Origin: Paenibacillus sp. ACRRY
GTDB lineage: Bacteria; Bacillota; Bacilli; Paenibacillales; Paenibacillaceae
Length of the DNA: 64,000 bases
NCBI RefSeq assembly: GCF_022346995.1
Contig: NZ_JAKRNM010000004.1
Span: 248,001 to 312,000 of the forward strand
Direction: 5' to 3'
Positions 9,631 to 17,138 of this stretch are shown piece by piece (the first letter of the stretch is position 1; each line of letters starts with the position of its first letter). The notes below the pieces were generated by a model that saw only the letters and a list, made by a program, of their open reading frames with translations, was not told the DNA's origin and made no database searches. A program made the translations under genes and the position numbers.

Positions 9631-10101
9631 ATGAAGTTTAGTGAAGATGTACTATGGAATCAACTGCAGGATGTGAGGGGATTTACGCTGCACGTGTGCG
9701 ACTCTGTGGATGAAGGACAGGTTCATGATGTACCGAAGGGATTCAATAACTCCATCCTGTGGAATGTCGGACACATCATTCTGGACCAGGATATGTGGTT
9801 TCATTATCTTATTGCTGATGACTCGAAAGTTCCCGCGGACTATGCGAAGTTCTTCGGTTATGGGACAAGCCCGGCAACGTGGGATGCCGCACCCCCATCC
9901 TGGACCGAATTGATGGTGCGTCTAAGGGCGCAACCAGATCAATTAAAAAACAAATTTGCAGGTCGTCTGGAAGAGCCGCTGCTCCGGGAGAGCGAGTTAG
10001 GCATGAGTACAATCGGCGAAGTGATTCCGCGTACGCTCTATCATGAGTGGTACCATCTGGGATACATTCAATCTATTCGCAGATGTCTGAGTGTATCTTA
10101 G
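9631..10101 (+). CDS. DinB-family four-helix metal-binding protein
   Basis: 156 residues, the usual DinB/YfiT-like length. The expected metal triad is visible: H48 in NVGHIILDQ, and H138 and H142 in LYHEWYHLGYI near the C-terminus. Family members bind Ni, Zn or Fe; some are bacillithiol- or mycothiol-dependent transferases, many are uncharacterised. The ribosome site AAGGAGGATG is strong. It is monocistronic, ending in the terminator at 10165-10201. Confidence 0.85.
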   Translation: MKFSEDVLWNQLQDVRGFTLHVCDSVDEGQVHDVPKGFNNSILWNVGHIILDQDMWFHYLIADDSKVPADYAKFFGYGTSPATWDAAPPSWTELMVRLRAQPDQLKNKFAGRLEEPLLRESELGMSTIGEVIPRTLYHEWYHLGYIQSIRRCLSVS

Positions 10102-10164
10102 CGGGTTGATGCCTTGATATATTAAAATTGTGGATTGGGAAAAAGCCTTGGAATAGAAAATAAG

Positions 10165-10204
10165 AAAGAGTTAACTCATGGTGATCATGAATTAACTCTT
10201 TTTC
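10165..10204. terminator. Bidirectional terminator, DinB gene / small membrane peptide gene
   Basis: A 16-bp stem with one mismatch (10165-10180 with 10186-10201, AAAGAGTTAA against TTAACTCTTT) is followed by TTTTT rightward and lies at the stop codon of the leftward 51-codon gene. Confidence 0.8.
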
Positions 10205-10347
10205 AGTTCCAGTGTATATGGAGAGTAAGTGCTATGTTCCAGCGGTGCTGATTCGTCAGACACTTCAACTGCAAAGTACAGTATGATGGGGAGAATGAAT
10301 ATAATAAGGCCGATGAATATTGCTATGATGATACTTTTTTTGTTCAA
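10192..10347 (-). CDS. Small single-pass membrane peptide (51 aa)
   Basis: Starts with TTG, 9 bases after AAAGGAG. The translation begins MNKKSIIIAIFIGLIIFILP, a Lys-headed transmembrane helix, then a short acidic and polar tail ending LELKKS outside. Its stop codon overlaps the terminator stem at 10186-10201. Good ribosome site, coding-like composition and the convergent terminator support it as real. Function unknown; it may be a membrane peptide or a lipid-anchored-like accessory. Confidence 0.6.
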   Translation of the reverse strand: MNKKSIIIAIFIGLIIFILPIILYFAVEVSDESAPLEHSTYSPYTLELKKS

Positions 10348-10512
10348 GTGGACAGGCTCCTTTCTAGAAATAAGGTTTTAGATTTTTTTTGGAACTGTAA
10401 CATATTTAACCAATGTAAAAGACATAAGATTAATCATATGAAGTACGTGCAAATATTTATGATGTAAAAACACTCTATCCAGATATGCATCGTTAGGAAG
10501 GGAGGGAGAACT

Positions 10513-10728
10513 TTGGATAGTAAGATGACAGATGTAGAGATATTAAATCGAGTAATTAAAGGAGAGGTAGTGCGTTGTCCTCTTTGTGGAGAAATATTAT
10601 TTTATCAAACAGTAGAGCAGGGACTACCTCCGGCAGTGATTTGCCCCAAAGGTGACTATCATCTGAAAATAAATATTACCAGTGGAAATCTGCTAGATAG
10701 ACTAGGTTTAAATAGCAAGGAAAAATAG
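10513..10728 (+). CDS. Small CxxC zinc-ribbon-like protein
   Basis: 71 residues starting at TTG behind GGGAGGGAGAAC; an in-frame ATG 12 bases later is the alternative. Contains VRCPLCGEILFYQ and, 25 residues on, VICPKGDYH, so a CxxC knuckle paired with a single Cys and His, as in degenerate zinc ribbons. It precedes another unknown gene and the WXG toxin on the same strand and may belong to that locus. Family not recognised. Confidence 0.6.
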   Translation: MDSKMTDVEILNRVIKGEVVRCPLCGEILFYQTVEQGLPPAVICPKGDYHLKINITSGNLLDRLGLNSKEK

Positions 10729-10795
10729 TATCGGTGAGCGATTGCAGGGTGGTGCTCAGAACAGAAGATATCTACAAGAGAAATGGAGAAAGAAC

Positions 10796-11356
10796 ATGTC
10801 ATTTATATTAATTGAAAGAGAAGATAAGCCTGTTCGATTGCGTGGAAACCGAGTGATCCCGTCAACAATAACGGTTCATAACAAAGATGGTCTCATTTTA
10901 GGAGACTATGTGGGCTTCAGAAGTGGACTTCAAGTTAAACTGATTAACTATGGAGGAATGATTCTGGCTGCACCTGAAGCTAAATATGCGTACAAACTTG
11001 GAAATTTGATCCCTGCTACATTGAGTGAGGAAGTAGTTCATTGCCATGCCTCCGAGTTGTTTGTGAGGGAGGAGGAGTTGCCTGCAGTGCGAGAGTATTC
11101 TTTTTCTGTCATACATACGGAAGATATGAACCAAACGTACGACGAGATAACAACATCAATGTGGATACCAGGGAATATTTACGTGGGACAAGAACAGGAG
11201 TTGTTATCTTGGATAAAAATATTAAATCAAGAGATGGTGGTCATTGGCATGATAATATCAGGTGAAGACTGTGATGGGGCTGTCGTCTTTGTTCCCACAA
11301 TGGATTCGTCTAAGATCATTTCAATTCGAGGAATTCATGAATCAACATCTCACTAA
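10796..11356 (+). CDS. Hypothetical protein upstream of the WXG toxin
   Basis: 186 residues beginning MSFILIEREDKPVRLRGN. The ATG at 10796 has GGAGAAAG upstream, better than the first in-frame start. Mixed alpha/beta, cytoplasmic, no signal peptide, no clear catalytic motif. It lies 67 bases after the CxxC gene. I do not recognise the family; neighbourhood suggests a role around the type VII toxin locus or an orphan immunity protein. Confidence 0.6.
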   Translation: MSFILIEREDKPVRLRGNRVIPSTITVHNKDGLILGDYVGFRSGLQVKLINYGGMILAAPEAKYAYKLGNLIPATLSEEVVHCHASELFVREEELPAVREYSFSVIHTEDMNQTYDEITTSMWIPGNIYVGQEQELLSWIKILNQEMVVIGMIISGEDCDGAVVFVPTMDSSKIISIRGIHESTSH

Positions 11357-11662
11357 GATTTAATAAATGATTGTCTGAATTACACCCGCCAGCGTAAAGA
11401 CAGATAGAATTCAATATAAAGATTTGATTTGTTATGTATAAGAGATATTCTTAGAAATTGTTGTTGTGGTGATGCTTCAAGCAACAAGATTAGATAGCAG
11501 TACTGAAGTAAGTGTGCATTAATGCGAAATTACATTGTATAGAATGTTGCTCAACTACTGTATAACCTTAGAGAAAATGAATCCCTCGTTTGATTCCAAT
11601 CCTCCTTTTGACTTGTTAAAATTTAGGTATATATACTACGGTCAGGTTGGCGGTGAAGATGA
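11357..11662. other. 306-bp intergenic region before the toxin gene
   Basis: AT-rich and without a convincing gene. Its only readable feature is the promoter at 11608-11637 for the toxin gene. Confidence 0.4.
11608..11637 (+). promoter_or_regulatory. SigA-type promoter for the WXG toxin gene
   Basis: TTGACT (11608-11613) and TATACT (11632-11637) separated by 18 bases, 25 bases before the start codon. Confidence 0.5.
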
Positions 11663-12847
11663 ATGCAGCGAATTGAGGTTCACCCTGATGTATTAGATGA
11701 AAAGGCGAGGTTCGTCCAGCAAAAGAAACAGGAACTGGAGCGGATGGTCTGGGAACTGGAAAAATCGATCTACCTATTGCAATCTGATTGGTCAGGTGTA
11801 ACAGGAGAACGATTCTTTTGGGACTTCATGCAAGTAAAAGAAGTTTTCCCTACGACATTGGGAATCTTGGATAAAATCCAGAATGAGTTTACCTTTGTAG
11901 CCAAAAATTTCAGGACAACAGATGGCTCAGGTGAGGTTGCCCTTTATATTCCTGAAGAGCTTAAACCAACTTTTGCTAAGGGGCTTGCGGATGGTTCAGT
12001 TGGAGAAACGGTAACAGGATTTGGGCAGACGCTGGAAGCTTTTATCTATAGTCCGTTAAGTACGGCGGGAAGTCTGGCTTATGCCTTCACTCTGGGTAGG
12101 GCGGTTGATGCAGGGCGAGGCATTAAGTTCGCTTGGGATGCATATTGGGGAAATGGAACAGCAAGATCTGATGTGGAGCAATTTGTAGAAGATCAGAAAA
12201 AACAGATCGACCAGGATGGACTTGGTTATTACAGCGGATCTATGGCGGGTCAGGTACTGGCCTATGCTTTCTTTGGCAAAGCGTTTCGGGCTGTTGAGAA
12301 CAAGCATAGCGATCTGGGCGGATCGGGTGGAAGTAAGCCGGAGTCAGGGAAGGAAAATGGGGGTACAAGTAAAACTCATTATTTAGTATCTGTTAACAAA
12401 TTTGAAGACCAAATTCGAAATGAACCTTTGGAACATGGACAGTTTTTTGATCAGAATGGTAATTTAATTGGTGAAACAATTGTTGGAACTGAAAAATCTA
12501 TAAACTTAAGTAACCATAAAGAATTGGCTAAAGATACAGTGTTTACTCACAATCATCCAACCAATGGTCCCTTTAGTCTTGAGGATATAGCCACAGCAAT
12601 GGATTTTAATATGGAGGAGATAAGAGCTGTATTACCAAACGGAGCTAACTTGAGTATGAAAAGAGGACCGGAAGGTTGGAAAGAAAATGCAGAAGACCTA
12701 GGGAGTATATTCGCTAATGTTCAAAAAGAGTTAAGAAATGATCCCAAAGCACAAGAATATTTTAAAAATGGTAATAAGGATGCGGTATGGGATATGCTAT
12801 TTGACAGAGTATCAAAAAAAATAGGTGGGGAATACACAAAATCCTAA
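11663..12847 (+). CDS. WXG100-headed polymorphic toxin with JAB/JAMM-like C-terminal domain
   Basis: 394 residues. Residues 1-100 are a helical hairpin with the WSG (W43-G45) turn of the WXG100 family, the type VII secretion targeting form. Residues ~105-220 are a glycine/alanine-rich pretoxin region (FGQTLEAFIYSPLSTAGS, GYYSGSMAGQVLAYAFFGKA). A Ser/Gly linker (SGGSKPESGKENGGTS) leads into the tip domain, which has H296-N-H298-P, S305 and D308 in THNHPTNGPFSLED. This resembles the JAMM pattern HxHP..S..D of JAB-family metallopeptidases and deaminating toxin tips, with one residue fewer before the Ser. Composition drops sharply in GC at about 12360, where the tip begins. The next gene is the likely immunity partner. 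Confidence 0.75.
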   Translation: MQRIEVHPDVLDEKARFVQQKKQELERMVWELEKSIYLLQSDWSGVTGERFFWDFMQVKEVFPTTLGILDKIQNEFTFVAKNFRTTDGSGEVALYIPEELKPTFAKGLADGSVGETVTGFGQTLEAFIYSPLSTAGSLAYAFTLGRAVDAGRGIKFAWDAYWGNGTARSDVEQFVEDQKKQIDQDGLGYYSGSMAGQVLAYAFFGKAFRAVENKHSDLGGSGGSKPESGKENGGTSKTHYLVSVNKFEDQIRNEPLEHGQFFDQNGNLIGETIVGTEKSINLSNHKELAKDTVFTHNHPTNGPFSLEDIATAMDFNMEEIRAVLPNGANLSMKRGPEGWKENAEDLGSIFANVQKELRNDPKAQEYFKNGNKDAVWDMLFDRVSKKIGGEYTKS

Positions 12848-12862
12848 AAGGTAGGTTAAACA

Positions 12863-13342
12863 ATGAATAAAGATTTTCTTTATACCAAGCCATATGTTCC
12901 AGGAATAATAGATGATACTCCAGTCGATTTGGAATCTTGGTTTCTAGATGATTCAAGAGAGAGAATGGAAGAGAAAGTAAGAAGCAGCTCTCTTAATGAC
13001 CTAATTATTGAGTTGATAAATATATTTAAAGAAGGAGAGCCGAATTACCAAGTTCTCTTAGGTTTATTTGGTGAGAAAATAGTTAAGGAAGTTCGAGAAG
13101 AAGAAAATGTCTATAGTGTAAGTCAAATTTTACGTTCTGATGAAGATATAAAAAAAATCGAGATAGAAACTGAAGATGAGAGTTTAGCTATAAAAAAAAT
13201 GAGTATTTATGTTGATTTAGCATCATTTGCTGCAGTTGAGAAGGATATGACAAACACAAACGTTCATATTCTAACTAGTAAAACAAGTGATTCCCTCTCA
13301 GTTCATATCAACGGTAGGACAATCTCTTTAATTGTAACGTAA
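12863..13342 (+). CDS. Probable immunity protein of the WXG toxin
   Basis: 159 residues, strongly acidic, cytoplasmic, starting 15 bases after the toxin stop with GGTAGG upstream. Position directly behind the tip domain, small size, AT-rich codon use like the tip, and low similarity to anything known fit an immunity protein. No conserved family motif was recognised. Confidence 0.65.
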   Translation: MNKDFLYTKPYVPGIIDDTPVDLESWFLDDSRERMEEKVRSSSLNDLIIELINIFKEGEPNYQVLLGLFGEKIVKEVREEENVYSVSQILRSDEDIKKIEIETEDESLAIKKMSIYVDLASFAAVEKDMTNTNVHILTSKTSDSLSVHINGRTISLIVT

Positions 13343-13514
13343 CAGCACTAACTAAGTAATATAATAGTCAATAAAAGTATAGCTCCACAACGCAAGATTA
13401 TTCTAAGTTTCCTAACGTGATTTGTTGATGAATTGACAGTTTCCTAATACGGAATAAATCGTGTAATTTGAGGAAAGATGAAATTAATTGAGTTGTGGTT
13501 CAAGGGCATTTTTG

Positions 13515-13560
13515 AACAGGTACATTATGGTCTGAAATTACCATAGTTGACCTGTTTTTG
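13515..13560 (+). terminator. Intrinsic terminator after the first immunity gene
   Basis: AACAGGT (13515-13521) with ACCTGTT (13550-13556) plus inner ATGGT/ACCAT, followed by TTTTTG. It ends the toxin-immunity transcript. Confidence 0.65.
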
Positions 13561-13598
13561 TTTACTTTGTTCACTAGTGATTAGATCTATTAGTAAGT

Positions 13599-13718
13599 GT
13601 GAATATACATCATTTAAAAACGTACAGAAGATATCTGAGGAGAAATCCTGAATCTATTGGTCTTGGTGATACTAAAGAGAATATTGGTGTAATCGCTAAA
13701 CAATTTTTGCGAATTTGA
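13599..13718 (+). pseudogene. Fragment resembling a displaced toxin C-terminus
   Basis: A short open segment (GTG start possible, open back to 13581) encodes a basic tail around YRRYLRRNPESIGLGDTKE and ends KQFLRI. It has coding-like composition but no ribosome site and lies just upstream of the next small acidic gene. This is the arrangement expected when an old toxin tip and its immunity gene are pushed downstream by replacement of the active tip. The identification is inference. Confidence 0.35.
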
Positions 13719-13761
13719 GAAACTAAAGCTGATAAAAGAATTTGTTTTTGGAGGACTCATA

Positions 13762-14229
13762 TTGGCGATTGACTGTTCTTTAAAATGTGAAGAAGTATTT
13801 TTGACAAAAGAAATAGTTATCAAGCAACTAGCAAACATAGACATTACTTGTGATGAAGTAACTTATTTAGAAAAAGGATTTCGAATTGACGAAACAATAA
13901 ATAAACTAGGTTTTTCAATATCTTTAATTGATACGTCAAGTAGTCCATTTGGATACGAATCCGAGTTCCTTATGGACGATTTTAACTATAAGCAAAGCTT
14001 GAATTTTCGAATAGATAATGATTGGGATAGCGTTAATGCAATTACTAACATTCTTAGACTGGTCTTCGGAATTATTGACACGACGAGAGGTAACGTTTTG
14101 TTTCTATTAAATGATAATGAATGTATGTATCATATCAATGGCACTTTAAAAATAAACAATGAAGATGGGTTCTGGGATCGGGAAGTCTATAGACGATTTA
14201 TTGAAAATAGGGTTTATCAAGAAATGTAA
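13762..14229 (+). CDS. Candidate immunity protein (SitI3-like appearance)
   Basis: 155 residues starting at TTG with TTGGAGGA directly upstream. Contains LRLVFGIIDTTRGNVLFLLN and a Trp near the C-terminus (GFWDREVYRRF). From memory these resemble SitI3-type or other small contact-toxin immunity families; this is not certain. AT-rich, no signal peptide. It follows the toxin-like fragment at 13599-13718. Confidence 0.6.
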   Translation: MAIDCSLKCEEVFLTKEIVIKQLANIDITCDEVTYLEKGFRIDETINKLGFSISLIDTSSSPFGYESEFLMDDFNYKQSLNFRIDNDWDSVNAITNILRLVFGIIDTTRGNVLFLLNDNECMYHINGTLKINNEDGFWDREVYRRFIENRVYQEM

Positions 14230-14245
14230 GGGTGGTTCTGAAGGA

Positions 14246-14728
14246 GTGAGTTCTTTAATTTTTTTGAAGAATATAGATAACTATTCCCCTGAATCAGCGA
14301 TAGATTCATTCAAGCAGGCAGCTCAGAGAGCAGATATGTTCTGTATTCTAATGAAAACAAAATATAGTAGCGATCGAATTATATCTGCCGAAGGGACACT
14401 TTCAGAAGTGGATGAATCTACTTTTAAAAGTATAGAGGATAAGGAGAACCTGAAGTACTTTACGTTTAACGTTAGCCAGATTGAAGAAGACTCATATGAC
14501 AGTTTTACGTGGTTAACACAACATGGAAACTATTTTTGGGCGATGGACATTGAAAATATCAACCACGAGTACGAATTCATTTATAAATTTGTAATCGAAT
14601 ATTTTAAGGTTAATGTCGACGATTATCTATGGTTCGATGATGCTGATTGGTATTACAATGCTGACGATATACTGAAATTAAGCCAATTGCCTTATGACCC
14701 TAGATGGTGTAGTGAAAAGATTGTCTGA
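14246..14728 (+). CDS. Second candidate immunity protein
   Basis: About 160 residues from GTG 14246 (AAGGGTGG upstream); the frame is open back to 14159, where it overlaps the previous gene. Acidic, rich in Asp, Tyr and Trp, ending in a patch VDDYLWFDDADWYY that looks like a ligand-binding surface of an immunity protein. Followed by a terminator at 14770-14807. A frameshifted tail of the preceding gene is an alternative reading, less likely because both halves are full-domain sized. Confidence 0.5.
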   Translation: MSSLIFLKNIDNYSPESAIDSFKQAAQRADMFCILMKTKYSSDRIISAEGTLSEVDESTFKSIEDKENLKYFTFNVSQIEEDSYDSFTWLTQHGNYFWAMDIENINHEYEFIYKFVIEYFKVNVDDYLWFDDADWYYNADDILKLSQLPYDPRWCSEKIV

Positions 14729-14769
14729 GATATGTTATCTACTTACTACAGAAATTCAGTGAATTAAGT

Positions 14770-14807
14770 AAGCACTTCTACCAAAAAAAAGAGTAGAGGT
14801 GCTTTTT
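14770..14807 (+). terminator. Intrinsic terminator after the immunity gene array
   Basis: AAGCACTTCTAC (14770-14781) pairs with GTAGAGGTGCTT (14793-14804, one G-U), loop A-rich, followed by TTTTT. Confidence 0.8.
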
Positions 14808-14842
14808 GCTATGGATTCAAAACAACTAATGAAATCTTCCAC

Positions 14843-15118
14843 ATGTTGGACGATAATATAGTAGAAACATTATATAGCTCTAACCTGTACATACCGAATA
14901 TCCACAACCATCCTACACCCACACGAGGTATTTCCATGAAACAAGGCATATATGAACAGCTTATCAACACAATCACCAGGCAGGAGATTTCCGCACTAGA
15001 TACGGATGTGTATAACATTGGGACTGAGAAGCGTACAGGAAAGAGGACGCATTATTATTTGTTACTCAAGTTTGAATTTAACGAAAAAACATGTGGAAAT
15101 AATACCTATAAATCTTAA
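14843..15118 (+). CDS. Orphan 91-codon reading frame, possibly a gene remnant
   Basis: The frame is open back through the terminator at 14770-14807 and has no ribosome site, so it may be the 3' end of a lost gene. The middle reads LYIPNIHNHPTPTRGISMKQ, then a helical stretch and a basic beta tail (KRTGKRTHYYLLLKFEF). Coding-like but not recognised. It sits between the immunity array and the dpt operon. Confidence 0.3.
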   Translation: MLDDNIVETLYSSNLYIPNIHNHPTPTRGISMKQGIYEQLINTITRQEISALDTDVYNIGTEKRTGKRTHYYLLLKFEFNEKTCGNNTYKS

Positions 15119-15255
15119 TTTTGTATCTTAAGAACCATAAGTGTGGTATATTTATCCTATAAATGTTATTTAGGGTAGGTTAATGATTCGCAAAGTTGCA
15201 AACTCTTTTGATATATCATCTGAACTTCATGTATGCGGGGCCAAAGCATGGTCTA

Positions 15256-15267
15256 TTACACGTGTAA
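15256..15267. promoter_or_regulatory. 12-bp palindrome, candidate operator of the dpt operon
   Basis: TTACACGTGTAA, a perfect inverted repeat. A palindrome of the same TTAC-N4-GTAA shape stands before dndB (32268-32279). Confidence 0.4.
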
Positions 15268-15281
15268 CAAAGTATTGTGAG

Positions 15282-15317
15282 AGACATGGTTCCTATGGGA
15301 GAGCTGTGTCTTTTTTT
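15282..15317 (+). terminator. Leader terminator before dptF
   Basis: Stem arms 15282-15292 and 15301-15311, 8-base loop, T run 15311-15317. Because no complete gene lies between it and the upstream terminator at 14770, it is positioned to attenuate dptF. Confidence 0.7.
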
Positions 15318-15352
15318 GTTGTTTTAAAAAATAAGTGTTTTGGAGGATTTTT

Positions 15353-17134
15353 ATGTCTACCAATATTCATTTCATTGATGTTCTAAAACGCTGTAAACAA
15401 TCTTCGAAAGAAGCTGTTGAAAATCTGGAAGGCTTCAGCGAATTCAAAAAATACATGCATGTACAGAGACCAGTGGAGAAAGAACTCGAGCATCATATAA
15501 ATGATGCTAATCAATCCAATCAAGCTCAATTAATCTTGGTGTGTGGTGGCGTTGGTGATGGTAAATCGCATATTCTATCTTTTTTGAAAGATAAGTATGC
15601 TTTTTTAACGGATTCTGATCGTTTTTATTTACATAATGACGCAACAGAGAGTTTTTCCCCGCGGAAAACTTCGATTGAAACTTTGGCCGAGGTTTTGAAG
15701 CCATTTTCTGATGAGGAAATTGGGAAAGAGCAGAAGATGAATATTGTTCTAGCCATTAATCTTGGTGCATTGAATAACTTCATAGATGCTGATGAGGGAA
15801 AGAAGTTCACAAGACTGAAAGACTATGTTCATGCAAAGAAAATTATGGATTCCGTATTAATCGAAGAGGAATCTGTGGATGATCATATTTTTAAATATGT
15901 TAATTTTAGTGATTATCATATGTATGAATTGACGGAAAATGGGCCCAAGTCGAGTTACATAAAAGGGATTCTTCAGAAAATTACTCAAAAGTCTGATTAT
16001 AATCCATTTTACCAAGCTTATCTTAGAGAAAAGAATGATTATTCTGAGATTACTCAAAAAAATCCGATTATTCAAAATTATGAGTTGTTACAACATGATG
16101 ATATTCAAGAAAAAATTATAGATTTATTGATTCAATCCATGGTCAAAGAAAAACTGATCATTTCGACTAGAGCCTTACTCGATTTTATTTACAATATACT
16201 CGTTCCTTCCTCCATGGATAATGTAGAACATGAAAAGTTAATGGAATTGATTGAGGATCAAGACTTTCAATCGTACACAGCGTGCTTGTTACCTTTTCAA
16301 TTATTTGACCGAGAAGATGCTTCTACGATTCATCAAGCAATTAACCATATTAATCCAACACAATATCGTACAGAGATGCTTGACCAACACCTGATCGATT
16401 TCAAATCTCGAAAAGATGGTGCTTATTTATTTAGTCAATACATTGATGTTAATCGTGCTCCTTATTTTGCGAAGTCACTGGTTCCAAACTCCCCTTGGAA
16501 GAGTGAGGACAAAAAAAATAACCTTTTTAAGAATGATTTGATTAAATTATTTGTTTATTTATACTACTTAATTCCTAGAGAGCCCCATAATTCATTTGAA
16601 GATCAAGTTTACAATCAATATATGAATTATTTATTTCACTGGAATAGAAAGTCATGGAGTAAGTTATCCAAGCTTTATCGGGAAGACGTTCGTGATGCTA
16701 TATATAAATGGAATGGTGAGGGTCATGGAGGATTAATATATGTACAAATTGGACAACCGCAAACTCACTACTATGCGTTACGAAAGTTAGAAATTGAACC
16801 TGCCCTAGAGCGTGTTGATCCACGTCAAGAAGAGACATTGATGAAGTTCCTTCCTATGCTTACGATTGCTTTTAGGCCAAAAGGGGGAGAACCTGTTGAA
16901 ATTGATATTGACTTTTCATTGTATTCTTTGCTGATTCGAATCAAGAATGGTTACCGACCAAACAAAAAAGATAAGTTTCAATTTATTAAATTTGTTGAAT
17001 TTATTGATCAACTCAGTAGTAAAGGTAACGACAAAAATGAGCTCATTTTTGAGAGTAAGAAGTTTGGAAAGTCGCAACGTTATCGTTTGACCTATGATGA
17101 TTTGTTTAACCAATATTCATTTACGGAGATGTGA
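15353..17134 (+). CDS. dptF: DNA phosphorothioation-dependent restriction protein DptF
   Basis: 593 residues. DptF is one of three subunits of the restriction part of Dnd systems, which damages DNA lacking the phosphorothioate mark. A P-loop GGVGDGKS is seen at residues 65-72, as expected for the STAND/AAA-like ATPase fold of this family. Downstream regions are helical with no nuclease motif recognised. ATG 15353 is chosen for the GGAGG 7 bases upstream; the in-frame ATG 18 bases earlier lies before it. It heads dptF-dptG-dptH and is separated from dptG by 4 bases. AT-rich like the whole island. Confidence 0.88.
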   Translation: MSTNIHFIDVLKRCKQSSKEAVENLEGFSEFKKYMHVQRPVEKELEHHINDANQSNQAQLILVCGGVGDGKSHILSFLKDKYAFLTDSDRFYLHNDATESFSPRKTSIETLAEVLKPFSDEEIGKEQKMNIVLAINLGALNNFIDADEGKKFTRLKDYVHAKKIMDSVLIEEESVDDHIFKYVNFSDYHMYELTENGPKSSYIKGILQKITQKSDYNPFYQAYLREKNDYSEITQKNPIIQNYELLQHDDIQEKIIDLLIQSMVKEKLIISTRALLDFIYNILVPSSMDNVEHEKLMELIEDQDFQSYTACLLPFQLFDREDASTIHQAINHINPTQYRTEMLDQHLIDFKSRKDGAYLFSQYIDVNRAPYFAKSLVPNSPWKSEDKKNNLFKNDLIKLFVYLYYLIPREPHNSFEDQVYNQYMNYLFHWNRKSWSKLSKLYREDVRDAIYKWNGEGHGGLIYVQIGQPQTHYYALRKLEIEPALERVDPRQEETLMKFLPMLTIAFRPKGGEPVEIDIDFSLYSLLIRIKNGYRPNKKDKFQFIKFVEFIDQLSSKGNDKNELIFESKKFGKSQRYRLTYDDLFNQYSFTEM

Positions 17135-17138
17135 AAAT

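Larger units (their letters stand above)
15147..15317 (+). promoter_or_regulatory. dptF leader: extended -10, palindrome and intrinsic terminator
   Basis: An extended -10 (TGGTATATT, core 15147-15152) would start an RNA near 15160. The transcript would cross a perfect palindrome TTACACGTGTAA (15256-15267) and then an 11-bp stem (AGACATGGTTC 15282-15292 with GAGCTGTGTCT 15301-15311, three G-U pairs) followed by TTTTTTT. The dptF ribosome site begins only ~27 bases beyond. This fits attenuation of the dpt operon or a separate ~155-base small RNA. Confidence 0.5.

Noticed and set aside
13478..13546. 22-codon frame with GAGGAAAG upstream
   Set aside because: The ribosome site is good, but the frame overlaps the terminator stem at 13515-13556 and is too short to support as a gene.
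12863..15118. Possible short repeats or a CRISPR-like array in the AT-rich part
   Set aside because: No regularly spaced repeat was seen; only hairpins and small genes.
15183..15386. 67-codon frame in the dptF leader
   Set aside because: It crosses the intrinsic terminator and runs into dptF in another frame; no ribosome site and not protein-like.
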